Notes: generated by a model from the sequence alone, not told the origin. A DNA stretch of 64,000 nt from Symbiodinium microadriaticum (GCA_001939145.1 LSRX01000361.1:96799-160798), one strand, 5' to 3'; positions 40,301 to 46,202 are shown, counted from the stretch's first letter. A program made the numbers and translations.

Positions 40301-43107
40301 GGTTAAGAGTCTGAGTATCTTACGAGTTTGAGAGTCGAAGAGTCTGGGGTCCCTACGGCCTCAACCCTCAACGCAGGTCGCGGCTGCAGGATTGCTGGTT
40401 CTGAAACTCCCTTAGCCAATACCCCCTTCGGATCGAGTTGCAGGGGTTCCCTCAGATCTTTGCAGGGTTCCGGCTTGGCCGGCGTTGCATGTAATGGCTG
40501 TACGGGAATATGTTTGTTATAGCTGAGTCGGGAGCCGGCCCTTGTTGTGCTGGGTGTACACACTGGGGCTCGCTGTGCCCAAATAGTATATGCTTCAGCC
40601 CCAAAGTACCTTTTTAGGGACTACTGTAATTATGGCCAAAGTCTATATTGTTTGGGTACATGGACCCTTAGGCCTTAGTCGAGTTTCCTTCCGTGCCAGG
40701 CGATAGTTGAATGGAACCCTTGATTCTGGTAAAAATCCGAATCTTGAGGCAAATTTTAACCCTGAAGCCTTACATCCCTAAAGCCGACTTGGCTTTTCGA
40801 GGTATGCCATCAAGGTGCTTGGCATTGTTGAGTTTCAAAACGTGCCGCACAAGGAGCTCGTTCTGGATGCGCAGGACTTCCCCACAACGCGCAGCATCTT
40901 TGCTCACTCCTTTCAGGGTGCGTATCCTCGCGGTATTCACTGGAATCCTACGTCTACCTAGCAGTAGTCGTGGTGATATGTGTACTTAAATGACATGACG
41001 GCTTTGGTTTTTAGCCTTTAATTCAACTCCAAACGTGAGACAGGGCTTCGTGTGCCGGAACCGAAGCTATTTTGGGGTTTTGGGGTTTCTCGACTTTTGA
41101 GAAACAAGGTCCCATAAGGAAATGAGAGGGAAGTAACCATAAGACCTCCACACAGACTGCCGGGCCTCAGTCCATATCATATAGTAGAAGTCAGAAAGTT
41201 GGAACATCATTCTCCTCATGCCCTAAAGGCAAATTGTAGGGCATCCCAGTACTACTCATCCTAAATCCATGTTCCATCTTTCTGGGAGTCGCTGTACTCC
41301 AAGCCACTACATCCCGAAACCCCAAAACCTGTCCTCAAATATCAAAAGAGAGCACCGAGGGGATTTCGAGTCTCAGAGCCTCAAACTGCAGTGCTCCTCC
41401 CTGTGCAAGTTCCTAAGCGCGTCTCCCTGCAGGACATCAGCGAGAAAAACCTTTCTTTGTACGTAGGCAAGGAAGGGTTTAACGCTTGCAAGACTTTGAG
41501 GACAGGTTCGGATGGTAGGATTCAAGGCCAGGGGCTTATGATTATTGTTTCAATCAGGAAGGCCCTCCTGGTTCAGACTACCACTACTGTGCGGGGACGG
41601 AGGTATTCATCAGGGTCTACATGCTTCAACTCGCCAGCAAATTCGCGTGATGCGATGCACCTCTCGCCTTTGCATCTGTGTTGTTCCTAATTTGTCGATT
41701 TATCCTAGAAGTGGCTTCGTAAGGCCGCGGGGAACCAGCAGATCGTAGAGCTCCATTGTCAGGCATTGGCATCACAAAGACCCCAAAACCCCTCGATGGA
41801 GCAATGTACCCTCAACCGAGGAGTCCTTGATGGGATTTACGATGTTTAGGATTGGGATCCTGAATCTGATTTAACTGTATTGGGTTTCTGGAAACTCCGG
41901 GATGGAAGTCCACGCCGCCCTCTTTAAGAGGAGCCTTTCAAACTACCGGAACCCCCCACCCGCCCTTTCGAAACCCAACATTTTTCGGATTCCACTGTCT
42001 TTTTTCACAATTAAAGAAGCCCATCGGAGCTTCGTCTGGCTTCTTTTGTTGGAGAGAGGGGGGGGGGGTTAAGGGTCCCCTTTGCAGGCTTTCTCGTCGG
42101 CCTGGTAGTTGCCTCGGATCTCGCGGTTTTTTTTCGGGCCTCTGTGGACGGAGGGAGGAGGAATTTCGGGCTCAGCTTTTGGGGGTTTGGGTGTTAGTGT
42201 TTACAGTGTACGGGGGTGGAAGGTTGAGGGTGTAGGGTGCTCAGGAGTTCAGAGTTTCCTGTCGCGTATTTTGGGACTTCCGGTTTTTGATTTAGGTGCA
42301 TCGGTTCCGGGGCTAAGGCCGTTTGGGGTTGGGGGGTTTGCGATACAGGGGCCCTGAATGAGTACAGAAAACCAACATTCGTCCTTGGGGCTCCTTATTA
42401 TCACCATAGTAAGCCCTAAACCCTAAACCATAAACCCTTACAGCCCTAAGCCCCTAAACCCCCAAACCCTAAACCAAATAGTATAATGCACAATGAACCC
42501 TATCCCAGGCGTGAGGGTCCCTTTGTCGGAGCTCCTGGGTTTAGGGTTTCGGGTTGTTTCGGAGGTGTTTCGACGTCTTCGGGCAAGAGGTTTAGGGTAA
42601 GACTATAGTTTGGGATGAAGAGCATCATCCCGTTAGCTGTGCTAGGGTCAGTAAGTAACAGTTAGGACAGACGGCTGAGCATCCTAAACCCTAAACCCTA
42701 AACCCTTACAGCCCTAAACCCCTAAACCCCTAAACCCCCAAACCCGAAACCCTAAACCCTTACAACCCTAAACCCCTAAACCCCCAAACCCTAAAAACCC
42801 TAAACCCTTACAACCCTAAACCCTAAACCCTAAACCCTTACAGCCCTAAACCCCTAAACCCCCAAACCCTAAGAAACCTTAAACCCTTACAACCCTGAAC
42901 CACTAAACCCTCGCAACCCCAAACCCTAAACCCTTACAAGCCTAATCCCCTAAACCCCGGAACCTGAAACCCTAAGCCCTTACAAGCCTAATCCCCTAAA
43001 CCCCGAAACCCGAATCCGATTCTTTGGGGGGGGGGAAACCCCAGGTTCTCTTGTTCTCTTTGACGGGCATCCAGATGCTGAGAAACAAGGCGACCCATCT
43101 CTTCTGA
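1488..43107 (+). CDS. ABCG-family half-transporter, 31 exon segments, 5' end not found
   Basis: This gene encodes an ATP-driven membrane transporter of the ABCG (White/PDR) type, with the nucleotide-binding domain first and the membrane domain second. Seen in order: Walker A GPSGAGKST, the segment before the signature, signature LSGGQRKR, Walker B IVCLDEP, D-loop TSGLDS, H-loop TLHQPSSEIF, the NPADF motif, then ABCG membrane motifs FPLERP, LPYYMSK, PQMLFSG, YLRWMQY and YAIKVLGIVEF, and a final helix ending in TGA at 43105-43107. Exons sum to about 1.85 kb (about 620 residues), close to the usual 600-700 for a half-transporter. Phases match across almost every junction; about half of donors are GC and one is GA. 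The start codon, at least one exon between 16059 and 17835, and perhaps one between 31563 and 33857 are missing. The substrate cannot be read. No frameshift or internal stop was seen in the joined exons, so I call it intact, not a pseudogene. Confidence 0.86.
2252..2308 (+). CDS. ABCG exon: LAGR segment after Walker A
   Basis: The frame reads VLAGRQSGGQRHRIGITGK after the acceptor gtag at 2248-2251. LAGR directly follows LLN in ABCG proteins, so this exon joins the Walker A exon in phase 0. The donor is GC (gccagt). Confidence 0.85.
2824..3002. repeat. Degenerate TATACTATAT repeat
   Basis: Repeated TATACTATA/TATTATACTA words inside an ABCG intron. The composition resembles the short dispersed element at about 30828 and 39791, but no clear unit boundary is visible. 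Confidence 0.6.
3083..3139 (+). CDS. ABCG exon: strand before Q-loop
   Basis: The frame reads VWVSGQRVDPRAVRSRIAY, matching the ABCG pattern of a beta strand with nG..v.p then the residues before the Q-loop. Junctions on both sides are phase 0. The donor is GC (gccacg), and the next exon starts VMQKD. Confidence 0.85.
3828..3872 (+). CDS. ABCG exon: Q-loop
   Basis: The frame reads VMQKDEMFATSTPQE. The Q of VMQ is the Q-loop glutamine, which contacts the magnesium/water in the ATP site of ABC proteins. The acceptor is tctcag and the donor is GC (gcgagt), phase 0. Confidence 0.9.
4577..4618 (+). CDS. ABCG exon: ALSFSASLRL segment
   Basis: The frame reads ALSFSASLRLSGPR after the acceptor ggcag. 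This is the A-L-x-F-x-A-x-L-R-L helix that follows the Q-loop in ABCG proteins. The best phase-0 donor is GA (gactgg at 4619). The join to the next exon gives SGPR then EDRKEL. Confidence 0.85.
4755..4980. repeat. Decayed tandem repeat, about 53 bp x 4
   Basis: Four diverged copies of a unit containing CTTCACGATTTGGAG followed by a purine-rich AAAGGACxxGGAT stretch and a C-run. It lies in the intron after 4618 and explains the P-rich open frames there. Confidence 0.65.
5085..5475. repeat. Decayed tandem repeat, about 180 bp period
   Basis: A module with CAGAAAGC-CACA, GCCGTTTG, CACCGCCAGCACAACC and CCCA-TGC-TTCCGGCAC recurs at about 5150 and 5330, with partial copies either side. The copies are diverged. 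It lies inside an ABCG intron. Confidence 0.55.
5755..5819 (+). CDS. ABCG exon: helix before signature
   Basis: The frame reads EDRKELISELLGSLGLLGCA then NT. This matches the ABCG stretch ending LGL..cA.T just before the signature. The donor is GC (gcgcct at 5820) after two bases of a Thr codon, completed by the first base of the exon at 7141. Confidence 0.88.
5859..5859. other. Undetermined base (N)
   Basis: A single N lies in a G-rich TTTAGGGG-like stretch. It is probably a sequencing or join uncertainty in repetitive DNA. Confidence 0.9.
7141..7204 (+). CDS. ABCG exon: ABC signature LSGGQRKR
   Basis: The frame reads YIGNAVING then LSGGQRKRTAIG. LSGGQ is the ABC signature that binds the opposite subunit's ATP; the QRKR extension is typical of the ABCG family. 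The donor is GC (gcggct), and the next exon continues VELITRP in phase 0. Confidence 0.95.
7443..7518. repeat. (CAC)n trinucleotide repeat
   Basis: About 25 uninterrupted CAC units inside the intron after the signature exon. Confidence 0.97.
8173..8216 (+). CDS. ABCG exon: Walker B
   Basis: The frame reads VELITRPDIVCLDEP (last codon split). IVCLDE is Walker B with its Asp and the catalytic Glu. The donor is GT (gttcgg) in phase 2. Reading through would destroy the D-loop, whereas the exon at 9193 restores P-TSGLDS. Confidence 0.93.
9129..9183. repeat. Two-copy direct repeat in intron 8
   Basis: GGAACTCACAAATCTCAG with the following TGCTG is present twice, about 32 bp apart, just upstream of the D-loop exon acceptor. 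Confidence 0.85.
9193..9226 (+). CDS. ABCG microexon: D-loop
   Basis: A 34-bp exon reads TSGLDSYAAYQ after the acceptor tctgag, its first base completing the Pro codon of LDEP. SGLD is the D-loop at the ATP-dimer interface. The donor is GT (gtggct), phase 0. Confidence 0.88.
9822..9870 (+). CDS. ABCG exon: helix before H-loop
   Basis: The frame reads VMTVLKDLAKTGCTII plus one base. It follows AAYQ directly in ABCG proteins (x-V-M-x-x-L-K-x-L-A). The donor is GT (gtagct), phase 1. The next exon starts GC, making Cys before TLHQPSS. Confidence 0.9.
10326..11462. repeat. (GACA)n then (GACAGAGA)n satellite, about 1.1 kb
   Basis: A short (GACA)n run leads into more than 130 perfect 8-bp GACAGAGA units that stop at an N at 11463. 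All six frames stay open, so it yields fake 400-490-codon frames (RQRDRETE and LSVSLSLC repeats). True length may be larger than assembled. Confidence 0.98.
11463..11463. other. Undetermined base at repeat edge
   Basis: A single N separates the GACAGAGA tract from a sequence duplicated 739 bp downstream. It is a likely assembly join. Confidence 0.85.
11464..11564 (-). repeat. Hairpin-bearing repeat, copy A
   Basis: About 100 bp identical to copy B at 12203. It holds a perfect 8-bp stem GGGTACGG/CCGTACCC (11481-11488 with 11502-11509) around a 13-nt loop, then CCCCCTGC, AAAGTG, CCATGTAC and (CA)n. Strand is arbitrary. Confidence 0.8.
11625..11745. repeat. Tandem duplication, about 60 bp x 2
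   Basis: The unit contains GAGGCAGAA, TGTACATGAAC, TGCACTT and CAAACGAATCACTGGCTC. The two copies differ at a few positions. Confidence 0.85.
12203..12303 (-). repeat. Hairpin-bearing repeat, copy B
   Basis: Identical to copy A for about 100 bp; stem at 12220-12227 with 12241-12248. The identity ends in the (CA)n tail. Downstream, a TTTCGGCAAAG-AAGAAGTC motif at about 12310 recurs at about 13203. Confidence 0.8.
12641..12740 (-). repeat. Hairpin-bearing repeat, diverged copy C
   Basis: It shares AGCTTCGTTG, CCCCCTGC, AAGGAGTG, CCATGTAC and the (CA)n tail with copies A and B in the same order. Its stem GGACGGAG/CTCCGTCC (12662-12669 with 12683-12690) also has 8 bp and a 13-nt loop, but different bases. 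A second hairpin GGTGCAGGGGAG/CTCCCCTGCACC (12641-12652 with 12670-12681) overlaps it. Confidence 0.7.
14193..14246 (+). CDS. ABCG exon: H-loop
   Basis: The frame reads TLHQPSSEIFALVDNVL; HQPSS is the H-loop (switch) histidine motif of ABCG proteins. The first two bases complete a Cys codon begun at 9870. The donor is GT (gtaatg), phase 1. Confidence 0.95.
15465..15529 (+). CDS. ABCG exon: end of ATP domain
   Basis: The frame reads LCGGHSLWAG then DRTEMVNYFTK, fitting the ABCG pattern L..G..v..G......YF. Its first two bases complete a Cys codon from 14246. The donor is GT (gtgggg), phase 0. Confidence 0.85.
15988..16058 (+). CDS. ABCG exon: NPADF motif
   Basis: The frame reads VGYPCPVGFNPADFVIF then LMQTDT. 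G-x-x-C-P-x-x-x-NPADF closes the ABCG ATP domain. The 3' end is uncertain: GT at 16059 (phase 2) or GA at 16051 (phase 0). Confidence 0.9.
16059..17835 (+). other. ABCG intron(s) with a probable missing linker exon
   Basis: The phase of the exon at 17836 does not match either donor at about 16050-16059, so at least one exon is unrecognised here. The stretch lacks TTTAGGG words and has higher coding-like character, including the broken frame at 16367-16654. Other open frames (16692-16994, 17275-17514) show no recognisable family. Confidence 0.5.
16367..16654 (+). pseudogene. Broken unidentified coding-like frame, one in-frame stop
   Basis: From ATG at 16367 the frame runs 95 codons to TGA at 16652, interrupted once by TGA at 16427-16429. 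On either side it reads protein-like: DGTWRICDGQYCKRSGSVI before, and TDNGTRCKGYIKLSPSLQTF after. I do not recognise the family. It lies within an ABCG intron region. It could be a decayed gene copy, a mobile-element remnant, or chance; the overlapping frame 16231-16563 has no in-frame ATG at its start (it begins TTG). Confidence 0.35.
17836..17942 (+). CDS. ABCG linker exon (5' edge uncertain)
   Basis: The frame ends IAAGVAALDDWEGNP then ERIYDETLK before a good GT donor (gtgaga), phase 0. The acceptor may be cacag at 17835 or gcag at 17868. Linkers between ATP and membrane domains are poorly conserved, so support is from frame, donor and phase only. Confidence 0.5.
18256..18330 (+). CDS. ABCG linker exon
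   Basis: The frame reads VKYDIPKITMKTAASSPILR then EYGCW between acceptor cgtag and GT donor (gttgaa). Both junctions are phase 0 with the neighbouring proposed exons. Confidence 0.5.
18985..19041 (+). CDS. ABCG linker exon
   Basis: The frame reads EPKSKTDALVRNWAQESME. The D-x-L-x-x-x-W-x-x-S pattern is common in ABCG linkers. The acceptor is gcgag; the donor is GC (gccggt), phase 0, or GT four bases later. Confidence 0.6.
19761..19838 (+). CDS. ABCG linker exon
   Basis: The frame reads FLGIRPFSSGVAHRASP then QASSQQSAR, with a GT donor (gtaaag). It joins in phase 0 to VRKSFGKQLRQL at 22455. Support is from phase and donor, not from conserved residues. Confidence 0.45.
20549..20646. other. 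Assembly gap (98 N)
   Basis: A run of N. Telomere-like repeats are C-rich on the left and G-rich on the right, so repeat orientation flips across the gap. Confidence 0.98.
20655..21055. repeat. Degenerate TTTAGGG array (G-rich on +)
   Basis: Dense but imperfect GGTTTAGGG words with interruptions (TTTAGGGG, TTCGGGG). It is not a perfect telomere tract and lies within an intron. Confidence 0.85.
22455..22543 (+). CDS. ABCG exon: entry to first membrane helix
   Basis: The frame reads VRKSFGKQLRQLAKREFRAV then VRDRTTLTV. Q-x-x-x-L-x-x-R-x-x-x-x-x-x-R-D is the ABCG connecting helix before TM1. A GC donor (gccggc) after two bases of an Arg codon joins to the TM1 exon. Confidence 0.88.
23031..23108 (+). 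CDS. ABCG exon: TM1
   Basis: The frame reads FCLSVVLTFLFGLVFQGV then GGDLGFM. This is a hydrophobic helix with the ABCG ..GL.F.. pattern. It joins upstream to make LTVRF. The donor is GT (gtcttt), phase 2. Confidence 0.85.
23109..27345 (+). other. ABCG intron (4.2 kb)
   Basis: Long stretch of TTTAGGG and CCCTAAA words in alternating orientation, with a (TA)n tract at 27042-27066. I looked for exons and found none with ABCG motifs. The 26081-26293 (-) and similar open frames lack family features. Confidence 0.6.
27042..27066. repeat. (TA)n microsatellite
   Basis: TA dinucleotides flanked by inverted TATCTCTATA/TATAGAGATA arms, so the tract can form a hairpin. Confidence 0.9.
27346..27414 (+). 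CDS. ABCG exon: TM2
   Basis: The frame reads ASQPRHFNALVQVALVAMF. A GC donor (gcagga) splits a Ser codon completed at 28263. The start may instead be 27370 (acceptor ccaag), which keeps the same frame and removes KTDASQP. Confidence 0.72.
28263..28332 (+). CDS. ABCG exon: FPLERP motif
   Basis: The frame reads ACQPVILTFPLERP then AVLTRLKSQ. The F-P-x-E-R-P-V-x-x-R motif is characteristic of ABCG membrane domains between TM2 and TM3. The donor is GT (gttttt), phase 0. Confidence 0.88.
28333..30275 (+). other. ABCG intron
   Basis: TTTAGGG words throughout, with a denser G-rich array at about 29800-29960. A 120-codon open frame at 28768-29130 (+) has no recognised family and I do not call it. 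Confidence 0.55.
29865..29955. repeat. TTTAGGGG-type array
   Basis: About ten consecutive GGGTTTAG or GAGGTTTAG units, one of the cleaner telomere-like clusters. Confidence 0.85.
30276..30317 (+). CDS. ABCG exon: LPYYMSK motif
   Basis: The frame reads SGVLPYYMSKMVVE. G-V-x-x-x-P-Y-x-x-S-K-x-x-x-E is the ABCG TM3 entry motif. The donor is GC (gcaagc), phase 0. The next exon supplies the Pro after Glu (E-VP). Confidence 0.9.
30318..31517 (+). other. ABCG intron with dispersed TA-rich element
   Basis: TTTAGGG words plus a copy of a short dispersed element at 30828-30911. The open frames at 30909-31340 have no family features. Confidence 0.55.
30828..30911. repeat. Short dispersed TA-rich element, copy 1
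   Basis: TATACTATTTTGGGGGTTC is followed by CTTATTATA, a TATAGTATA stretch and CCCCAAACCTTCTTCTAATT then ATGAAGGCCCCTATA. Its left half recurs inverted at 39791-39836; its right half recurs at 27747-27780. Confidence 0.65.
31518..31562 (+). CDS. ABCG exon: TM3
   Basis: The frame reads VPLVFIQSLMTLLGS after acceptor gacag. It follows the E of LPYYMSKMVVE in phase 0, giving the expected E-x-P-x-x-x-x-Q pattern. The donor is GT (gtcagg), or GC five bases earlier. Confidence 0.78.
31590..31740. repeat. CCCTAAA-type array
   Basis: Repeated CCCTAAAC and CTCTAAGCC words, imperfect, C-rich on the + strand. Confidence 0.8.
31801..31945. repeat. ATTATTACT / ATTATTACA repeat
   Basis: A run of 3-bp based units (ATT, ACT, ACA, ACG) of about 9-bp higher order inside an ABCG intron. 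Confidence 0.9.
33858..33888 (+). CDS. ABCG exon: TM4 start
   Basis: The frame reads YGFLLIILVT plus one base, a strongly hydrophobic segment. A GC donor (gcaggc) in phase 1 joins to CC at 34291 to make Ser, giving LVTSLAKTLS, as expected before TM4-TM5. Confidence 0.72.
34291..34376 (+). CDS. ABCG exon: TM4-TM5
   Basis: The frame reads LAKTLSSEICS then VSVALAISCAVAGPNTG. The S-x-x-x-x-x-x-I-S pattern is typical of ABCG proteins. The acceptor is cctgag; the donor is GT (gtgtag), phase 0. Confidence 0.83.
35948..36155. repeat. 47-bp tandem repeat, about 4 copies, built from TTTAGGG words
   Basis: GTTCAGGTCT begins copies at 35971, 36018 and 36065 (period 47), each followed by TTAGGGTTTAAGATCTTTTC. 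Copies before and after are partial. It shows telomere-like words being captured into a longer tandem unit. Confidence 0.85.
36241..36430. repeat. CCCTAAA-type array
   Basis: Dense CCCTAAAC / CCTTAAGC words immediately upstream of the PQMLFSG exon. Confidence 0.85.
36453..36495 (+). CDS. ABCG exon: PQMLFSG motif
   Basis: The frame reads LPRPLVFVPQMLFS plus one base. P-Q-M-L-F-S-G is an ABCG hallmark before the last extracellular loop. A GC donor (gcacgt) joins in phase 1 to GT at 37296 to make Gly. An alternative acceptor lies at 36460. Confidence 0.88.
37296..37325 (+). CDS. ABCG microexon: FIP motif
   Basis: A 30-bp exon reads VFIPVSHMP. F-x-x-x-x-x-x-I/M-P follows LFSG in ABCG proteins. 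A GC donor (gcctga) in phase 1 joins to TT at 40164 to make Val. Confidence 0.75.
37423..39162. repeat. 67-bp tandem array, about 26 copies
   Basis: The unit includes GGCATTCTCTAAGGCTCTCG, CAGCACATAGATGTCGAACA and AGATCGGGGTAAACGCGTGT. About 22 central copies appear identical; the first two and the last three or four carry substitutions, and the final one is truncated. The period is not a multiple of 3, so the many overlapping 65-codon minus frames are artefacts. Confidence 0.97.
39791..39836. repeat. Short dispersed TA-rich element, inverted partial copy
   Basis: The reverse complement reads TATACTGTTTTGGGGGG then TTCCTTAGTATA, close to 30828-30855. Confidence 0.6.
40041..40087. repeat. 47-bp exact duplicate, copy 1, ends at an N
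   Basis: TTTAATTCAACTCCAAACGT through GGAACCG, identical to 41017-41063, and cut off by N at 40088. Confidence 0.9.
40088..40088. other. Undetermined base at duplication edge
   Basis: A single N followed by a C-run, directly after a sequence that recurs 976 bp downstream. Confidence 0.9.
40164..40200 (+). CDS. ABCG microexon: YLRWMQY
   Basis: The frame reads YLRWMQYCSFL plus two bases of Gln. x-L-R-W-x-Q-Y is the ABCG motif before the YA(I)K helix. A GC donor (gccggc) joins to the G at 40802 to complete Gln. Confidence 0.88.
40802..40919 (+). CDS. ABCG exon: YAIKVLGIVEF and last extracellular loop
   Basis: The longest exon found. It starts YAIKVLGIVEFQNVP, the ABCG YA-x-x-x-x-x-x-E-F motif, followed by a hydrophilic stretch ending RSIFAHSFQG. 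A GC donor (gcgtat) at 40920 keeps phase 0 into DISEKNLSLY; a GT two bases earlier breaks the frame. Confidence 0.9.
41017..41063. repeat. 47-bp exact duplicate, copy 2
   Basis: Identical to 40041-40087. Here the sequence continues without a break into AAGCTATTTTGGGG. Confidence 0.9.
41433..41462 (+). CDS. ABCG microexon before last helix
   Basis: A 30-bp exon reads DISEKNLSLY after acceptor ctgcag. The donor is GT (gtaggc), phase 0. It sits where ABCG proteins have a short n.w.Y stretch before TM6. Confidence 0.75.
42405..43015. repeat. CCCTAAA arrays with about 40-bp higher-order unit
   Basis: CCCTAAACCCTTACAGCC followed by CTAAACCCCTAAACCCCC recurs several times with small changes. It lies in the last ABCG intron, just upstream of the final exon. 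Confidence 0.9.
43045..43107 (+). CDS. ABCG terminal exon: last helix and stop
   Basis: The frame reads VLLFSLTGIQMLRNKATHLF then TGA. A hydrophobic helix ending in x-L-R-x-K-A is the usual ABCG C-terminus. The acceptor is ccccag, joined in phase 0. Confidence 0.9.
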   Translation, partial: VLLFSLTGIQMLRNKATHLF

Positions 43108-44159
43108 AGCGGAGGTGGCAGCATGGGACCGTCCCAAAGGGTTTAAGGTTTAAGGTTTAGGATTCAGGGTTTAGGCTTTGAGGTTTAAGATTCGGGGTTG
43201 AAGATTTAGGGTTTGGGCTACACCCTGAAAACCCTATGTACATAACGTCCTGCTGCCGCCGGCAGCTGAGGGGCGCCTCGCAAACGTGTTGCGCAGCGCT
43301 TGCGCAGTGCCGGACCACCAGTCAAAACCCGAGCACTCTAGGGCTTAAGCTTGAGGGCACCCGTACAGTCTCTCTAAACTTCCACCATAATGTATCAGTA
43401 CAGTCCGTATGCTATGGGTTCTAGAGCTTCAGGCTATGCCCGGGCAGATCATTGATGAGGCTCGCACAAACATCGATCGCAAACGGTACCGGAGGAAGAA
43501 ATGAGTGAAATCGTTGCCTAGAAACAAGATGTACCTGGCATTTTCAGAACAGGGCACCCAAATATGGACCCTAAGTTCGATATTAGAACCCCCCTCCAAC
43601 TCTTAGGCCCTAGTGAGAGATGGGAGCTTCGGAACCAGAGAGCCGCAAGACAAGTTTAGAATCGTGGGATCCTGACTTACATTGACGAGAAATTTGTGTC
43701 GAGTTCCTATCTTAAACAATCCCTTGAACCCACACAAGGTCCTCAGGAACTTCTTGTAAACCACAAGATTTGAAGGGTGACAGTGATACATCGCAGTAAT
43801 TTCGGTGGTGGGACAATGGTAACAGATAGCCCTGGTAGCAATAGACATACGTCTTATAAACTAGCAGGGGTGCATTGGGTCATACGGCTGATAGCATACT
43901 TGCAACATTGGTTTTCATTTTCGGCAGAGGGAAGATTCAATGCAGCGGGGCCCAGCTTCTCGCACGCTGGACCAATCCGTCACTGCGCGGCAGACCTGCG
44001 CTTGGATTCGATGGTGGTCGGAGCATCAAAAGTTTCAACCCAAGGCTCCAAACCTTGAAATCCGAAACCCCTATGCCCGTGGAGTCGGAATCTAAACTCC
44101 TGAGGCCTCAGATGCATCCCGAAGGTGCACTGCTGCAGGCACACCTCCTACGGCAGCTT

Positions 44160-44570
44160 TGACTGCGAGTGCGACTACGGCGACGACGACGACTACTACT
44201 TACTACTGCTCCTGAACTACTGCTGCTGCTGCGGCTGCTGCTGCTGCTGCTGCTGCTGCTACTACTACTACTACTACTGCTCCTACGACTCCTTCTCCTT
44301 CTCCTCCTCCTCCTCCTGCCCCTACTCCTACTCCTACTCCTACTCCTACCTCCTACTCCTACTCCAACTCCTCCTACTCCTACTACTACTACTACGACGA
44401 CCACCACCACCACCACCACCACCACCACCACCACCACCACGACCACGACAAACCACGAACCACGAACCACGACAAACCACGAACCACGAACCACGACCAC
44501 GATCCACGAACCACAAACCACGAACAGCGACCAGCGACCAGCGACCACGACCGCGACTGCGACCACTACC

Positions 44571-44614
<44 letters not shown>

Positions 44615-44636
44615 TACTACTACTACTACTATCGAC
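44160..44636. repeat. Compound trinucleotide tract (CTG, CTA, CTC, CAC, CGA, CTA)
   Basis: Successive blocks of 3-bp units change from CTG to CTA, CTC/CTCCTA, CAC, a 7-bp CACGAAC unit, CAGCGAC, CGA and CTA. All frames stay open and give homopolymer-like peptides on both strands, so the 154-205-codon frames are artefacts. Confidence 0.95.
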
Positions 44637-46014
44637 TTCTACTCATGAGCGTGGTGATCATAGACTTTTTTGTAAGCAGGATACGAAGGTGTATCGGAAC
44701 GTCTTCGGAGAAGCTCCATCGTCATCTCAACAAGAACACTAGCATGCATGACAGGCAAAATCTAAGTCTGATGCGGTACATCCTGCAGAGCATTATCTAC
44801 AGCAAGGTGCTAATGTCATGAGGCGATCGTAAACTCGTTGCAGGCTTTCGCACGATGCTGCAAGTTGGGTCGCCCGGGTTTTTGGGTTTGGTATCAGGCT
44901 GCCGGACCAAGGATACAGTTGCAGATATCTTCCGTTAGTTGCATCACGGTGCGATTGTCAACCAGCTGGATGGAATTGAAGCCCTACACCCAAAGGTCTC
45001 GGTGTACGTTATTCACTCCCCGGTGCTGTTTTGGACTCAGAATCACAAGGCCGCCCTCTTCTCTGCAGAGTGCTGTGATCAAGCCCAAGGGGCCGAATTA
45101 GCGAAGCAGGCGTTTGCACCTTGACATAGTTAAATACGATTACCAGTGCACCCTAAACTACAGCACCTCACTTTTCGGGGCATTCGGAACTTTAGGGGAG
45201 GAGCCGGAATTCTTCAACCTTTCGAGCTGAGAGCAGCTGGGCAGAAGCCGGCAGCCGCAGAACTCCCGGTCTAAACTCCAAACTGCTCAGCCCCGGTTTG
45301 AAACGCAAACACTACAAACACTTCAGCACTAAATAGTTCGAGGTTTTAGGTTTGGGTTCACGGTGTAAGGATTGAATATTGCAAACACCAAGGTTCGAAT
45401 GACTAACTTGAAATCCTCGGCAAAAGCCGTTCTAAACTTTGCAATCCCCCAGCAGTATTGCATCATGGCGACAATGGCCTGCCATGACCGTTGCCGCGGC
45501 TGGCGGCACAAGGCCGGTCAAGCTTCGTCTTCTGCATGTTCTGGGTTCAGGGCCAGGGTTGATGGCATAGCCCTCAACGTTCTTCAACGATGTGCCTTGA
45601 GTCACCTTGAGATGATTATCGCAAACAACTGATGGAAAGTTGTGTCATGGTATCTTATAGCCATCGGAGGCACAAAATTCCGTCGTTTGCGTTTTCCCGG
45701 TTCTGTTGGCAAATGGCAGTTCTATCGCGCAAGCTTCGAGCTGGAGTGCTGCCAGTTTTCCTGATTCAAGGACTCATAGGAAAGGTGCAACAGCTCCCTA
45801 AACCGCCGCATTCCCACTGTTTGCGTGCATTGTTGGTTGTCTGTCGGAATTAACTATGCTATTCCGTGAATTGTCGTCGTCCTCCTTGCCCTCGTCATCG
45901 TCGACGACGAGGACAGTCTCGTCGCCATGGTCGTCATGCTTGTGGTTCTTCTTGTCACTGCTATTGTTGATTGCAATTTTCCCTCTTCTGTACATCCTCC
46001 TCTGCCTGAGGGTC

Positions 46015-46202
46015 CTCCTCCTCGTCCTCCTCCTCCTCCTCCTCACCATTATCACCGTCATCACCATCATCACCATCACCATCGTCATCAGCAGCATCAT
46101 CCTCATCTTCTTCTTCTTGATCATCGTCACCTCCTTCATCGTCATCATCATCATCATCATCATCATCGTCATCACCACCATCATCATCGTCATCACCACC
46201 AC

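Noticed and set aside
42405-43015. Chromosome end (telomere)
   Set aside because: Repeats are degenerate, occur in both orientations through the window, and are followed by coding exons on both sides.
44108-44742. 154-205-codon frames on both strands
   Set aside because: They are translations of the compound trinucleotide tract.
44939-45124. AAA-ATPase exon (NQLDGIEAL)
   Set aside because: The resemblance covers only a few residues, lacks Walker motifs nearby, and has no clear splice sites.
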